Positions 1 through 12,549 of a stretch of 64,000 nucleotides of DNA are shown here, in pieces (positions within the stretch are counted from its first letter, which is position 1; the number at the start of each line of letters is the position of its first letter). The translations under genes and the position numbers were made by a program. Under the pieces are notes generated by a model. The model saw nothing but the letters and a program-made list of their open reading frames with translations. It did not search any database and had not been told where the DNA came from. Origin of the DNA: Symbiodinium natans (Eukaryota; Sar; Dinophyceae; Suessiales; Symbiodiniaceae); assembly GCA_905221605.1 (NCBI GenBank), contig CAJNDS010000669.1:124001-188000 (forward strand), in the 5' to 3' direction.

Positions 1-2099
1 GCAGGCGGCAGCCGATCGCGGCGATCCTATTTGCTGGCCGTAGCAGCCGTAGCAAAGGCTAGGAGCATGCACTGCAAGGTGCACCTTTACACACACGAAC
101 GGGCACAGAGGACGGTACCCGAAGAATAAAACACCAATATAAAGCGAATAAGCTTAACCCCGAAGGGCACCGGGCCCCTGTGTTCTTGTGGCCCCTAAAC
201 CCCTAAACATCCCTAACCCCCAATCGAAAAGCCGACCACGTTGAGCAACCTGCAGAGCCAAATGACTGAGCTGATGGCTCGACGAAGCCGGAGCGAGCCA
301 CATAGGCCTTCACCTGCGCTGCTATTGCTACCCGGAAACACCTACAAGCTCTATATGCGCCCGCGTTGCGCGTAATCGACCCCCCCCCCCATGGTATCCC
401 CCCCCCCCATCCCCCCCCAAACCCTGCCTGTTAACCCTAAAAACACCACGGACCATGGGGGAGGACAGAGAAACCTCAGCCTGAACCCCACACCCTGAAC
501 CCTAAGCCCTAAAACCTAAACCCACCAATGAACCACAGGAGGGAGAAGGGTAAACCCGAAACCTTAGCCGCTTTAACCCTGAACCCTGAAGCGTAAACTC
601 AGCACGAACCACAGGGGGGAGAGGGGAAACCGTAAACCTACCATTACCCCAAACCTTGAACCCTGATTAAACTCTAAACCCACAATGAACCAATGGACCA
701 GAGTGAAAATCCTGAACTCTATAGCCTAACCCTAAACCCCTAAACCACAAACCCATGAACCACGGACCATGAACCACAGGTGGGGGGGGGGGGGGGGGGG
801 GACCCCAAAACCCACCATGAACCACAGGGAGGGGGGGATACCATGGGGGGGAGGAGGGGGGGTGCGCCTATGCTGGCGCAAAGACTTTGCCTAAAGCCTT
901 CAGAATGCGAATGGGTGATCGGTGTTTGTACTGAGAAGGTGTGAAAAACCGGCCGAAGATGGGATCTGCTTTGCCGCCGGTGTTTCCGATGCAGGGCCAT
1001 GCCGGAGCGGGGCGAGCCCGTGCCTTCTGGTGGACGGAGCCTGGGTCCGTGGCGCTCACAGGTAGCGCCTCTGGCTGGGGAAAATGCTTGAAGAGAGCAC
1101 GAAGGCCATGTGTTCCATTTGTTCCAGACCCTTCCTAGGATCTCAACAACTTGGCCTCGACGTCGGTGTCGCTGGCATCGCCTGAAAATGCGGATGTTTC
1201 TTTGAACGTGGTAATGTGGCTGCGTATGAAAGGCTGACCTCTAGAGAGCTTTCGGGATTCGAAACTTGGGGCTTGGGGCGAGCAGTCCAACTACTCCTCT
1301 TTGAAATGATTCCGAAGGGCTCAGAGTAGGCGAAGCCTCCTCACCATCACCAAGACCCTCATCATCTCGGAGCACGGCCGGCGGGTCTTGCGACGAAATG
1401 CGTGCCGATCAGATCATCTTTGAGCCGACCTTGTGAAACAAAAGGTCGGTGTTTCAGTCATCTTCTAAGCATACCCGTGCCATATGAGATTCACGTGTCT
1501 CGGCTTCCAGAGTTTGGGAACGCAAGTTCAGAGCGCCTTCTATCTGGCCTCAAAATATTTGGGATCTATCTTCATCTTGGCTTAAGGATCGGTGACTAAA
1601 GCGGTCACGAAACTCCTGCAAGCCCTTGAACGAGAGCAACAGACAGCTAGCTAGATGGCCAAACGCCCACGCGCTCACGTCACATGCTCCCAACATGCCC
1701 AAGAGCCTCGAGAAACAGCTGGAGTCTAGAGACAATCGTCGAAGAACACCCTACCAGAAACATGTTCGTGGTACTCAACGTTGAAGCCTTGGGCGGTTGT
1801 GTTTAGTGTTTGGGGTTGATGGATTCAAGCAACGACATGTGCAAAATTGCTGCTCGTGCAGAAGCAGAACCCTTACAAGCCCTGAACCCTGAAACCCTCA
1901 CTGGTCGAGAGATGCTGTGTGATGCCATGCTGATCTGGTTTCAACTTGTCCGAAAGGAGTCGGGATATCGGACCAGAGGCCTCAACTGGACCTGGCCACA
2001 CACCCCTCCCCGCCCCCGCTTGCCATCGCTTGCCGCCCTTGCCGAAACATAGGCTCGGACTCTCCCTTGTCTCAAGGGCGCCTAATTATATTGTTTAGT
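1..2099. other. Gene-poor DNA with decayed telomere-like heptamers
   Basis: No open frame here looks like a real protein. The stretch from about 180 to 760 is full of imperfect CCCTAAA/CCCTGAA words, including several runs of two or three units, mixed with C-runs (from 380) and a 20-G run at 782-801. Past 900 the sequence is ordinary mixed composition. I see no RNA gene or promoter that I can support. Confidence 0.6.
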
Positions 2100-2232
2100 C
2101 CCCCCCCCCCCCCCCCGAATATACTCCAAACGCAGCTGCTCAGCCCCATCGTTGGCTGAGCCAAGTGCTGTCATTTGCCTCGCAGGTGGACGAGGCGGTT
2201 AGGGTTTAGGCGCGAATCCTCTGGGGTACTGA

Positions 2233-2447
2233 AATTCGCCTCGGCTTCCTGCCGAGAAGCGTCTGGAACAAGCAGACCCGGATCGGGCCTCCTTCCCCCT
2301 AACCCAACCCTTCCCCCCGTGCCAAATTTTCTGACGCAACCCCCCCCCCCGCCCTGTGGGACCCCCCCCAATCCCTTGGAGGAGCTGCAAACCGATGCCG
2401 TGGAGGGTCCCGCTTGTCGGTGGCTCCTACAGGGGGAGTGCCTCAAA

Positions 2448-2533
<86 letters not shown>

Positions 2534-2656
2534 ACCCCCCTCCCTCACCCCCCCGCCCTTCCTCCCTTTTTTTGCGAAACCCTCTTTCCTCCTTTCCTGT
2601 CCTGGGGCCCACCCCGGCTGCCGAGGCGGCGCGCGCAAGCGTTTACAATGAAATTC
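2233..2656. repeat. Dispersed repeat, copy 1, expanded by an 84-nt C tract
   Basis: The blocks GCCTCGGCTTCCTGCCGA, CGTCTGGAAC, CCTTCCCCCTAACCCAACCC, AGCTGCAAACCGATGCCG and GCGCAAGCGTTTACAAT occur in the same order here and at 12322-12549. Copy 1 is about 200 bp longer, largely because of an uninterrupted run of 84 C at 2450-2533 and shorter C-runs around it. The long Pro/Gly-homopolymer reading frames here are artefacts of that run. It is probably a decayed mobile element or retroposed unit; no coding capacity is visible. Confidence 0.7.
2450..2533. repeat. Poly-C tract, 84 nt
   Basis: This is an uninterrupted C homopolymer flanked by AAAAA on the left and A-interrupted C runs on the right. 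Other runs of 14 to 24 C or G are at 782-801, 2100-2116, 5375-5394, 9019-9036, 28439-28462, 49196-49212 and 59468-59481. Long C/G runs are far commoner here than in most genomes. Their exact length is prone to sequencing error. Confidence 0.85.
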
Positions 2657-2659
2657 ATC

Positions 2660-5600
2660 TGCGGTGGGCCTTGAACCTCACTTGAACCCTAAACTTTGGA
2701 CGCCAAGGCTTATATGTCTTAAACCTCAACACTTTGCATTCCTCAAGCCAACCCCAGAAGAAAAGCAATACAGAGAATCAAAATACCAAAGATTGAATTG
2801 AAACATGCATCGCACAGCAAGGCTTCGACTTCGCCCCGAAGCTTTACACTTTGGGGTTTAGGGTGCCTCCTCCTCTTCATCATCGCGCGTCTCGTCCTCA
2901 AACCACCTTGCCAAGCCTCAAGGCATCATGTCGTTCGACTGGGCTCGACGCTTCTGGAAGAATAGGCGCAGTACGCATCAGTACGCTCTTGCTTTTCGCA
3001 CATCGCCGTTGAAACAGGCTTGACGATTCTGGAAGACACCTTGTTCGAAAACGCCTTTTTCATTCAAAGCGCGTCAACGACACCTTCATCGGGGTTCACA
3101 GCACTTTCTTGCCTTTCGTTCATCGCAGCTCCAACATGCTTGACAATTCTTGTGTCTGCAAGAAGCCTCTTGCCAACTTGCCACAAACTTAGACAAGTTT
3201 TGCGCGTTTAAACACTATGGCTTATGGCACAGAAACGCTTTGGGGGACTCCTGACCTTTCCGCACCTTCGATCACCTTCGTATGTAGCCTCAAAGCCTCC
3301 ATCGTAATCCCGAAACGCCCTAGACCTCAAAAGCTCTCTACACTGCCCTACACTCAACTCCACAAAGACCTCAGCATCGAAAGAGCTCTCCAAAGCCCCG
3401 GCTCTCCAGGAAGCCATCACCCGACTCGGCGGAAGCAGCCTGGAAAAAGACATGCTGGATACTGAACCCGATGCAACCCTCTGCAACCCTCTGTTGAGGG
3501 TTGCTGGATGTTGCGGGCGTACGGCTGCAGATTTCAGGCAGTGCAGGTCCTGCCGTCGGTTCAGCGTTCAGAATGAACGGAACAAAACAGTTACGGCATT
3601 TTTTGAAATGGCAGGGCGTGCCCCGGTTCTCGCCATCAGGGTCCTTTGCTTGAAAAAGTCCACACCCAACCTTCATCTTCAGATGGATCGTAGGCCCATG
3701 TAGACCCCCCAAAGCCCTGCGCCTTGCCCAAACCCTCAACCAGAAACATTCGGCCTCAATGGCCTTGCAAAGTTGTAAAGCCTCCGCGAAAAGCCCTTAA
3801 GCCTTATAAGCCAGTGACGCATAAACGAAAACGCGCGCCCCTCCAAACTTGAGTCGTGCGGTCCTTCACCTCGGACCGGCGGGCGTCGCCACTGACGTGC
3901 GAAGGATCCTTGGCGTAGATTCAGAGAGTTCTTGGGAAGGCTGAGGGTTGAGGCTTCGGACCGGGCTGGAATTGTCGGGCTTCAGGATTACTTATGATTC
4001 AGGACTTTGAAGAAGGTGTGGAGTTGATGAACGTGAGTGAGTCTCGAAGAATGCTTCTCAGGGTCACTTCGTATTGCTGGATGTCGGATCCACACATGCT
4101 TGCTACAGTCTTCCAGCGAAGGCCTCAGTGGTCCTCTGCCTGGGACACGAAACCACGGGACGAAAGCTCCAACAGTATGTGTCGAGACAGCCTGACAAGG
4201 ACAAGAACACACTGGACAAGAACTGCTCCACAAGAGCAGCATGCCCACCGAGCAGGGGCCGGTGTCAGTCCAGGCACATCACAGCGGAAGGAGGTGTTGC
4301 TTCACATATCCAGAATATAAACAACACTTGTGGTGTCACTCCTTGGTGTAGTTTTAAGAACATGTAAACACGAAGCATGGTGGGTTTAGGCTTTAGGGTT
4401 TTGCTGCAGGGTTTGCGGTTCTCACTCTGCTCTCCGTGGTTCACGGTGGGCTTCGAGTTTAGGGTTATTTCGGGTTCAGGGTTTAGGGTTCAGGCGTTTC
4501 CACTCTCTCCCCTGGGGTTCGTAGTGGGTTTACGGCTCAGGGTTTAGGGGTCAGGGTTAAGAGGGTTCAGGTTTCGGGCTTCCCTTCTTCCCTTCTGTGG
4601 TTCATGGTGGTTTAGGTTTAGGGGTTAGGGTTTAGGTTGGTTTCTCTCCTTCCTGTGGTTCGTGGCTTTTTTAGGGTTGCAGTAGGGTTTGGGGAGTGGG
4701 GGGGGGGGGCACATACACGCTGTAAATTCAAATCTCCAATGAGGCTGTGGCAGCATCGTGCCGTGCAGCTGGGGGTGGAAAAAGCGGCCTGTGATGGATT
4801 TCAACGAGTGTCCGCTGTATCTTGTGCAACATTGTGCTTGTTGTCGGGGTCCTGCATCTTGTGACAGCACTGACTTGAAGTGGTAAGGAGGGAGGGCGGG
4901 TCAGCACGTGTCGCTGCAATACTTTTTTCGGGGCTAAGGATTCAGGAGTCCCATTTGCTGAGGTTGTTGGCAGCTCCCTTCTGGAAGCCTGATGTTGCAA
5001 AGGCTCTCAAGGGGCTTCCCGTCGGTCCCCGAGAAGTCGTCAAACTCGGATAGGTGCGGAGGCCTCGGCGATGTTGTCCGGATTGTTGGTTGTTGCGCGG
5101 CAGTCAAGGAAGCTCGCAAGTAAGATGCCTCTCTCTCTCGCCAAAGGAGGGGGCGGTGGAGTTGGGGCCGGTGGAGGAGTTCAGGGTTTCGGGATCTGGT
5201 GGCTCGGAGAAGGATCCCTACGTCCGTGCTGCTCTTCAGCTGTGAGCTGCAAGGGCCCCGGCAACAAATCCATAGCCCACCTGATTGACAGTGGCTTCTG
5301 GATTTCAGTAGGATTTGGGACTTAGGCTGATGTAGAGCTGGGGTTACTAGGTTTCATTGCTTACGCTGGCGGGTGGGGGGGGGGGGGGGGGGGGCATGGC
5401 AAGACAAACAGATCCGATCCCGTTCGAGAAAGGCGGGTCCACTCTTAGACTTCCGACTCGCAAATCCTACGATGGAAGCTCGCAGTGCTCCGCCATCCTC
5501 CCCACAGGGCTGAGATGCCGGCAGCTGCAACAACACGTCGAGCGAGCCCCGCCACTCCGCCTGCGGCAGCTTCTCTAAACCTCAAACTCTTCACCATGCC

Positions 5601-8600
5601 ACACTCGCTACCCAGTCGCCAAAACGCATGGGATGCGCTCAAGATAGAAAATCCACACCGAGCCTCACGAAAGAGCGAGGCAAAGTGCCCGACCTCCAGT
5701 CAGACATTACAATTCGGCTGCTCAGGATCATCTGCAATGTACGTGCGTTTTGGTCTTCAGCAGTGCTGTACCGGCAAGCCGATGCGCCAATACCACGCGG
5801 CCACTCTTCAGACGATCGGGAGCCCCGGATTGCCGGGTTGCCTTCCCGGCTCTTGTGCGCCCATTGATTGGCTTAGCTGCAGCACAATTAGGAGCCGATT
5901 TTGCGTGCACAACGAAACTGAGTTTAGGGTTCATGTGCCGGATGTATGAACTTCACGACTTCACGAACAGGTCTGAGTGCATTCAGGTCATGCAGGCTTC
6001 CCACTCAACCTCTAACATCGGCCTTCATTAGCCACTGCCTTAATCCGAGGCCTCGGCCCCACACATCGACCCCCTGTTTTTGCCTGGAATGGGTATGCCC
6101 CGTAGGCGACCACGATCTGAAAGCGGACGGTTTGCCAGGACCAGGGGCAGTTGAAGCCCCGCCCAGCAGGCCCCCCCCCTTCCTCTCCCTTTGCTTGCCT
6201 TCCCCACCCCCCCGCCCCCCCCTGAGTCCTGTCCAAGCCGAACGGTCTAAACCATGAAGGTTTTTGGCGGGTCGCGGAACGTTAAAATTAACCCCCGACT
6301 GACCTAATCCTGTGGTCCTGCGCGCAGACCGCAAACCCACAATTGGGGTGACGGCCCAGTGAAAACCTCTCAGCCGACGTGCCAACAGAAGCGAATGCTT
6401 ACACTGCCGCAATCTGAAACCTTGAAATCCCAAACCTCGGTCCCGAACGCTGAACATGCGTACAGAAACCATTGCTGAGCAGTCCCGGCACATTTTTCGG
6501 AGGCACCCAGGGCGATCTGGCAGCGGACTGTGACGACCCCACCTGCGGGCTTGGCATTTGTTCTGCAGCATCTGCAACCCCATGTCTTACAGCTCCGCGA
6601 ATGCAGATGCACGCGGGGTCAAGCACGTGTGGCTTCCGATCAAGTATGTAAGGAAAGCAGAACGGCTGCGAGGCCGAAACCTGACTGTAATTTACCCCCC
6701 TCCCCGGCCCCTCCCCCCCAACACTACCGGTACCGATCACTCTTGTCACCAGAGTTCTTCAACTCAGGCTGGACGCGCACCAAGAACGCTTTCAACTCAA
6801 GCCCTTTGATATTTTAAGGGTGAGGCGGTGGGTTGTCAGCTTTGGGTTCGAAGGCCCGCGTGGGGTCCTGAAAAAGCCGCAGCCGCGGCACAGCTCTGGA
6901 AGATACTCCTGACCTGCAAGGGCCCTATACTATGGGGATCTGGATATATATGGGGCGTCGGAGCTTCGAGACGCGGCGGCTTGGAGGTCCTAAAAACTTC
7001 ATCGGTGAGAGCAAAGCGGCGAAGTCTGGTTGCATACCTGACGAGTAATGTGTTCAGGGGAGGGGCTTGGAGACGAATTCGGGCGACCTGGGGCCCACGC
7101 AGAATCTGTCCCGAACCCACACACACACAATAAAACAAAAAAAGGGTCCACTTTGACTCTGTGTACCAGTAAAGGCATGCGCAAGCAAGCCACTGTCTCA
7201 AATGCCAACCAGCCAGGAAGCTCTTGCACTCCAATGCTCCGAAACACCCCTACATACCCCTAAAAGCAAGCCCCTCAACAACAATTCTCGAAACTGCCTG
7301 ACGCGACAGCTTAGCCGACTCAGCCGTGGGCAAGGCTGCTGACCAGCTCCACATTGTCGAAGTAGGCACCGATGCGCGCAAGGTCCTCTGGACAGGCGTT
7401 GGGCTTTGTTGGGTTGTGTTGAGCCTTTTGGGGCTCTGGGAACTTCACGAACTAAAAATGGCCCCGTTGGCTTTCAAAGTTTGAGGACAGGCTTAGTGAC
7501 TTAGTGGGTTTTGTTGCGGGGTTTGGATGGGTTGAGCCGCTTGTGATGAGTCCATGAAGCCGAAGAAGAACCCAGCTGTCCGTGTGTGGTAGAGCAACGT
7601 CAGAGTGCAACTGTCTTCAGGCTTGATTTCGGGCAAGTGCCTGGAGGCGAAGCCGCTAGCACAACCCCCCCCCCCAACACCCAAGTTGCTCGCTTCGAAC
7701 AGCTCGCGAAGCGATTTAGCGACTTTGGCCCCCGATAGCCTTGAACTTCAGTGTGGCGCCTCCCCTGCCCCAGGTCTCCTGAAAGCCTGTCATCGCCTGC
7801 AATGCCACGCCAGCATCGGGCACACACCTGCTTGCAGTTCCAGCACAAGTAGCAGCCCAAACTCCGGGAATCCATCCATTCGGGTATGAGAAGAATCGCT
7901 TCGCAGAGGGAGAAGTTGCGGCTTACGCAGTTTTGTACTCTTCGACTGGTATCCATTACCCGTCTGCGCCACGTTCTCGCGATTCGAGCGAACATTTCAC
8001 ACCACGATTCCCTCTACCCAACACCTCTCCAGTACCCCAGGAACCCCAAACCCTGAAAGCTCAGGCACAGACTCGTAGCAGTGAGTCAGCACAGGCAGCG
8101 GCTCACAATCTGTGATAACCTGCAAACGGAAGCTCAGAATTCAGAATCCTGAAGTTCCCTACGAGGAGAAAGCTTCCAACACAAGACATTCAACTACATC
8201 CTGCAGTACATACGAAAAGAAATAATGGGAGCCAACTTGATGGACAAACCGCAGCAAAGAAAAGCACGCACAGCTAGGCAATCACAGATGACCCAAATAA
8301 CAGAAACAAGCAGTCCAAAGCAGTCCAAAGCTTTCAAAGCCACAGCATCCCTGGACTTCCATTCCGCGGGTTTTCCCGGCCTGCAGCATGTCCCTCTCGG
8401 TGGTGGTCGGCGGGGCCTCTCTGAATGGCCGGTGAACCCATATCTTTCTGGCGTATTGCTGCTTGCAATTGTGTTTGCTGGTACACGCTAGCCCTAGGAT
8501 TCTGACACCTTCTGAGGCACGGATGCGCGCTGTACTGAAATTGTACTGACTCATGGCACTTGGAGCTCGTCCGCGATTACTGATCTCCTCCTTACAACAA

Positions 8601-9850
8601 TTCGGATCACATCCCGCTTCCTGAAAGCGCAGTCTTGAAACGCTCGTCCTCCTCCCCGAAGCCCGAGTCGCGAGGCCTATGCTCTGGTAAGACACCGTAA
8701 GACTGCAAGACTCGTAGCAACATCTGGAGAGGCTCCTCAGAGAGCAGCCGCTCTGTGGCGCTGAAGGCATCGATGCTCTCGCTGCGCAGGAGGATGCCTT
8801 CGAGGTTTGGGGCTCCTGTGCCTATGGGGGCTTCCTCAAGGGCATCTCCTGGCGTGCTTTGCGGGGCAAGGTACATGTACAACTCTCGGCAACGTCCACG
8901 GGCAGGTCTCTGAGGCTCTTGTACTCACGCCAACACGGGTCTGCTAAGGCTGCTTTACGGCAGGGCTGCTTGTGCAGAGCACGGCTTGGATTCAGAGTGG
9001 TTTCACTCACAAGGTAACGGGGGGGGGGGGGGGGGGCGGTGGAGCTGCCACGGTGCAGAACCTTCACCCAAACGTCCGAATAGCTCCTGAATTGCTGATC
9101 AATGTTTGGGGTTAGGCCACCGGGGGGCCTTCCCAGAAAAAGTCATCGATGACTTGCTCGTCGCCGCCCTGAGCCGGAGGAAGTATTACTAAGTTCAGGG
9201 TAAGCTTGCGACGCACCTACATGCCGGGATGCTCCATCAAATAGCTCCGCTGAACCCTTTTCCCAACGCTTGATGGCAGCGATTGCTGCCCGAGTCATAC
9301 ATCCCTGACATTATTTGAATGTAATGGAATGCAAGAACCACGCAGACACAGACACTGACACAAACAGAGAGAGAGAGAGAGAGAAAGGGGGAGAGAGAGA
9401 GAGAGAGAGAGAGAACGCGAGAGAGGAGAGAGCCAGACTCCGGAGCCTGAAGCCGAGGCCAAAGTGAATCGGGCCTAGCGGCCTTGCGATCCTTGCTGAG
9501 ACCCCTCTGTAGCTGTTTCCCCCAGCTGCGCTCGGTCTGTTGCGGCCAGAGGCCACTTGGAACTTTACAGAGTCTCTACAGCGACATCAAAGCGTGAGGC
9601 TGGGTAGGGAGTCCACACGCAGGGGCCAAGGCACACCTGCATGAACTTATCTTGTTGCATGCCTTTGCCAGCAACAGTTTAACATGGTGTCTCTCCATGG
9701 CAGACAAAAGTGGCCGCAGGCCTGGCACGGATGCATGGCAACCTCTGTACTGGCTGGGCCTGCGGTGAGAAAGAAAAGTTGTCTCGAGCTCAAGAGACAA
9801 GGCCCATACCTGCCTAGCTCGCAGCCCCCTTGGCTCCTCCACTCCAGGAG
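2660..9850. other. Long stretch without a supportable gene
   Basis: I find no frame with protein-like composition or a recognisable motif. The segment 4380-4660 is rich in GGGTTTAGG-like words on the plus strand, the opposite orientation to the CCCTAAA words at 180-760. G-runs lie at 5375-5394 and 9019-9036, and a GA microsatellite at about 9365-9415. Reading frames up to 192 codons (for example 6005-6583 minus) look like chance in GC-balanced DNA. Confidence 0.55.
9365..9415. repeat. (GA)n microsatellite
   Basis: Alternating GA dinucleotides with a short GGGG interruption. The same class recurs at 13859-13902 (CT), 40115-40185 (GA), 45539-45814 (CT) and 46837-46875 (CT). Confidence 0.85.
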
Positions 9851-9852
9851 TC

Positions 9853-10875
9853 TCAGGGGTGAGCAGGTTTTGCACCTCGCAAGGCCGGGGCACGCAGGGC
9901 TGGACAAGGGCAAGACGTATGTTCTGCGGACAGCTCCTGCACCATGTTCTGCACGTCCTCAGCTGGAATGGTCCAGCTGCCGGTCTCATCCTCGACTCGA
10001 ACTGTGGAGCCAGCGTGGCAGGCGCTGACCACACCACACGCCAAAGGCTTGCAGGTGCTGGTGCATGCCTTCGAAGGGTCGGGACCATTTGCGTTGCCGC
10101 AAGCGTCTTCGCTCATCAGCTCCAACAGTGCCTTCTCACAGGCGGTTCGCCTGCCCTTGCTGAGGCCGACAGCAAGCTTGGCGGCTTCTTGCACGTGCCC
10201 AGTCGCGTTGGGCAGGCTCACAGACCTTGTCGGCGTGCATGGGCAAGACGTATGTTCTGCGGACAGCTCCTGCACCATGTTCTGCACGTCCTCAGCTGGA
10301 ATGGTCCAGCTGCCGGTCTCATCCTCGACTCGAACTGTGGAGCCAGCGTGGCAGGCGCTGACCACACCACACGCCAAAGGCTTGCAGGTGCTGGTGCATG
10401 CCTTCGAAGGGTCGGGACCATTTGCGTTGCCGCAAGCGTCTTCGCTCATCAGCTCCAACAGTGCCTTCTCACAGGCGGTTCGCCTGCCCTTGCTGAGGCC
10501 GACAGCAAGCTTGGCGGCTTCTTGCACGTGCCCAGTCGCGTTGGGCAGGCTCACAGACCTTGTCGGCGTGCATGGGCAAGACGTATGTTCTGCGGACAGC
10601 TCCTGCACCATGTTCTGCACGTCCTCAGCTGGAATGGTCCAGCTGCCGGTCTCATCCTCGACTCGAACTGTGGAGCCAGCGTGGCAGGCGCTGACCACAC
10701 CACACGCCAAAGGCTTGCAGGTGCTGGTGCATGCCTTCGAAGGGTCGGGACCATTTGCGTTGCCGCAAGCGTCTTCGCTCATCAGCTCCAACAGTGCCTT
10801 CTCACAGGCGGTTGTACCTGCTGCGGCCATCGTGCAGCTTGCCACCAAGACCATTCGCCCAAGAATCTGCATCAT
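9853..10875 (-). CDS. Predicted secreted Cys-rich protein with three tandem 111-residue repeats
   Basis: I do not recognise the family. The frame starts MMQILGRMVLVASCTMAAAG, a typical short hydrophobic signal peptide, so the product is probably secreted or vesicular. It then repeats one 111-residue unit: unit 1 is encoded at 10812-10480, unit 2 at 10479-10147, and unit 3 runs from 10146 to about 9920. Each unit carries eight Cys (spaced roughly ACEK, DACG, KACT, STCK, LACG, SACH, SCPC), the pattern of a small disulphide-stabilised domain, and ends with SLSKGRR-like basic residues that could be a processing site. The 333-bp units look identical in DNA by eye, which points to very recent duplication or gene conversion. 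Unit 3 diverges right after SCPC and ends in a different tail, so the true 3' end may lie in another exon. No intron is needed within the repeats. Long plus-strand frames over the same bases are shadows. Confidence 0.7.
   Translation of the reverse strand: MMQILGRMVLVASCTMAAAGTTACEKALLELMSEDACGNANGPDPSKACTSTCKPLACGVVSACHAGSTVRVEDETGSWTIPAEDVQNMVQELSAEHTSCPCTPTRSVSLPNATGHVQEAAKLAVGLSKGRRTACEKALLELMSEDACGNANGPDPSKACTSTCKPLACGVVSACHAGSTVRVEDETGSWTIPAEDVQNMVQELSAEHTSCPCTPTRSVSLPNATGHVQEAAKLAVGLSKGRRTACEKALLELMSEDACGNANGPDPSKACTSTCKPLACGVVSACHAGSTVRVEDETGSWTIPAEDVQNMVQELSAEHTSCPCPALRAPALRGAKPAHP
9920..10812 (-). repeat. 333-bp tandem repeat, nearly three units, coding
   Basis: The period is exactly 333 bp (111 codons), so the frame is kept. 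Markers such as GGCAAGACGTATGTTCTGCG recur at about 9910, 10243 and 10576. No base differences between units are visible by eye over the shared segments. Because 333 is a multiple of three, all six frames stay open across the array, which explains the overlapping long plus-strand frames. Confidence 0.85.
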
Positions 10876-10909
10876 TGCACTGCTCCAGGTCTACTTATGT
10901 GAGTAGCAC

Positions 10910-12321
10910 CCAATTTTGCTGAAAGCCTGACATGGAACAGCATCGGTCGTCGTGCATGGAATGAGGGATCGCTTTGAGGTCTTCGGCCCCGGTGTTGCAT
11001 GAATGCAGCTAATCTTGCGGCTCTGTGATTGTACGAACTACCAACATTGGGTCGTTACTCGCTCAACTATCCCAGGAGGGGCAACAAAGTAGAACAACAC
11101 CCGGAGCCAGCTTACACATCGGGACGCAACTGATCCAGCCAACCTCTGGTGGCGCGTCCCCATGCAGGCGGATCTCATCATCACGGATGGCCTGCGATGG
11201 GCTTTTGGGACTTGACGCACCGATCGAAAGTTGTGGGAGACCGCAGGCCTACGGGCAGCGGACGGGCAGATCGCTGAAACAGGAAACCGTTCCTGGAGAT
11301 CTTCAGAATACCATCACAGACCTGCCCAGAATACTGCCACAGCAGCTGGCACCCAACCTGCTAAACACCGACGCCAAACTGATGGGGGTTGTGGGGCAAG
11401 GGGGGCAAAGGGAGCTAAGGCTCCGAGAACCTCTGAAATCCCGAGAATGCTAGGAGGAACTTTGTACACAAGTCGATCGCGAATCGCAAGAGCGCGCTTT
11501 GCTTTTGGTTTTTTCTGGCGGAGTTTCATGGCTTAGAAATGTTGAGAGCTTTCAGGCTTAAGAGCCTGAACCTTAGGCTTCGGGCGTGTGGAACCGCCAC
11601 CTCGTAAATGTCGCGCAGGAAGTACGCTGGCATATCCTGCCAGGTTTCTGCGTAACATCTGCATACGAAAAAAACAAGCCCAGTCAACCGTCTGGAACCC
11701 AAACGACCTGAACATATCATGATGTGCCACGACCCGGCACGCTTAAGCGATGTGCATGTTTATCCCCAGCGTGCCTTTTGGCAACTTCGGACTTTTTCAA
11801 ACCAAGAACAAAGCCTGGAATATTTAATTGGCGTGAATGTCAATTTGGCTGTATCGTTGCCTTAGCGAACTGGCAAGGGCAGGGTGTGTTTTGGGCCGCT
11901 CTCCAAACAAGTGTCCAGACCATCCCTGAAAACCTTTATTCCGCACCCTCTGAAGCGCCTTCTTGCAGACAACATCCCATTTCATCACTCGTAAACGACA
12001 TTGCTTCCCATCCCCTCTAACAACTTCACGCGTTCTGTAGATCCTTTTCTACTCTTTTGCTTACTCGGTCGGCGACGACTGAGATTCACCGCGCTAGTCT
12101 GCAGAGCCCGCCTTCAGTACTCAGTACAACGCATATCTGTCGGTTGAAGTACACAGGGATGAAGTGCCAACCCTTTCAAACCCCGGCCATCACTTTTGGG
12201 TCGAGTCGCAACATGACTCAAAGAATTCAAAAGACAAAAGCCGTCAGAGCAAACCTGCCGCGTATTCCGAATTGCATGCCGGAAACACACGAGAATTTGG
12301 CGTCCAACACATAACCTCATC
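10910..12321. other. Non-coding, no supported feature
   Basis: There is mixed-composition DNA between the Cys-rich gene and the second copy of the dispersed repeat. Frames up to 142 codons lack protein-like composition. No RNA gene or splice-linked exon was recognised. Confidence 0.5.
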
Positions 12322-12549
12322 AATTCGCCTCGGCTTCCTGCCGAAAAGCGTCTGGAACCGGTCTCCTTCCCCCTAACCCAACCCTCCCCCGCCCCCCGAT
12401 CGCTTGGAGCAGCTGCAAACCGATGCCGCCTGTACAGTGCAAAATCCCCCCTAGAGGGCGCCTCCAGGCGTCATCTCCACATACTGCATGCTCTGGGCCG
12501 GCCCCGGCCCGGCTAGGCGGCCCGCGCAAGCGTTTACAATAAAAATTCT
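12322..12549. repeat. Dispersed repeat, copy 2
   Basis: This is the shorter copy of the element at 2233-2656, in the same orientation and with the same order of conserved blocks but without the 84-nt C tract. Identity is high in the blocks (for example one substitution across the CTGCCGA...GCGTCTGG stretch) and lost between them. It ends at GCGTTTACAAT followed by A-rich sequence, which might be the 3' end of a retroposed transcript. Confidence 0.65.

Noticed and set aside
2171-2685. Poly-Gly and poly-Pro frames
   Set aside because: Products of the 84-nt C tract read in each frame.
9859-10906. Two plus-strand frames of more than 320 codons over the Cys-rich repeat
   Set aside because: They exist only because the 333-bp period is a multiple of three. 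They lack a signal peptide or protein-like composition; the minus frame has both.
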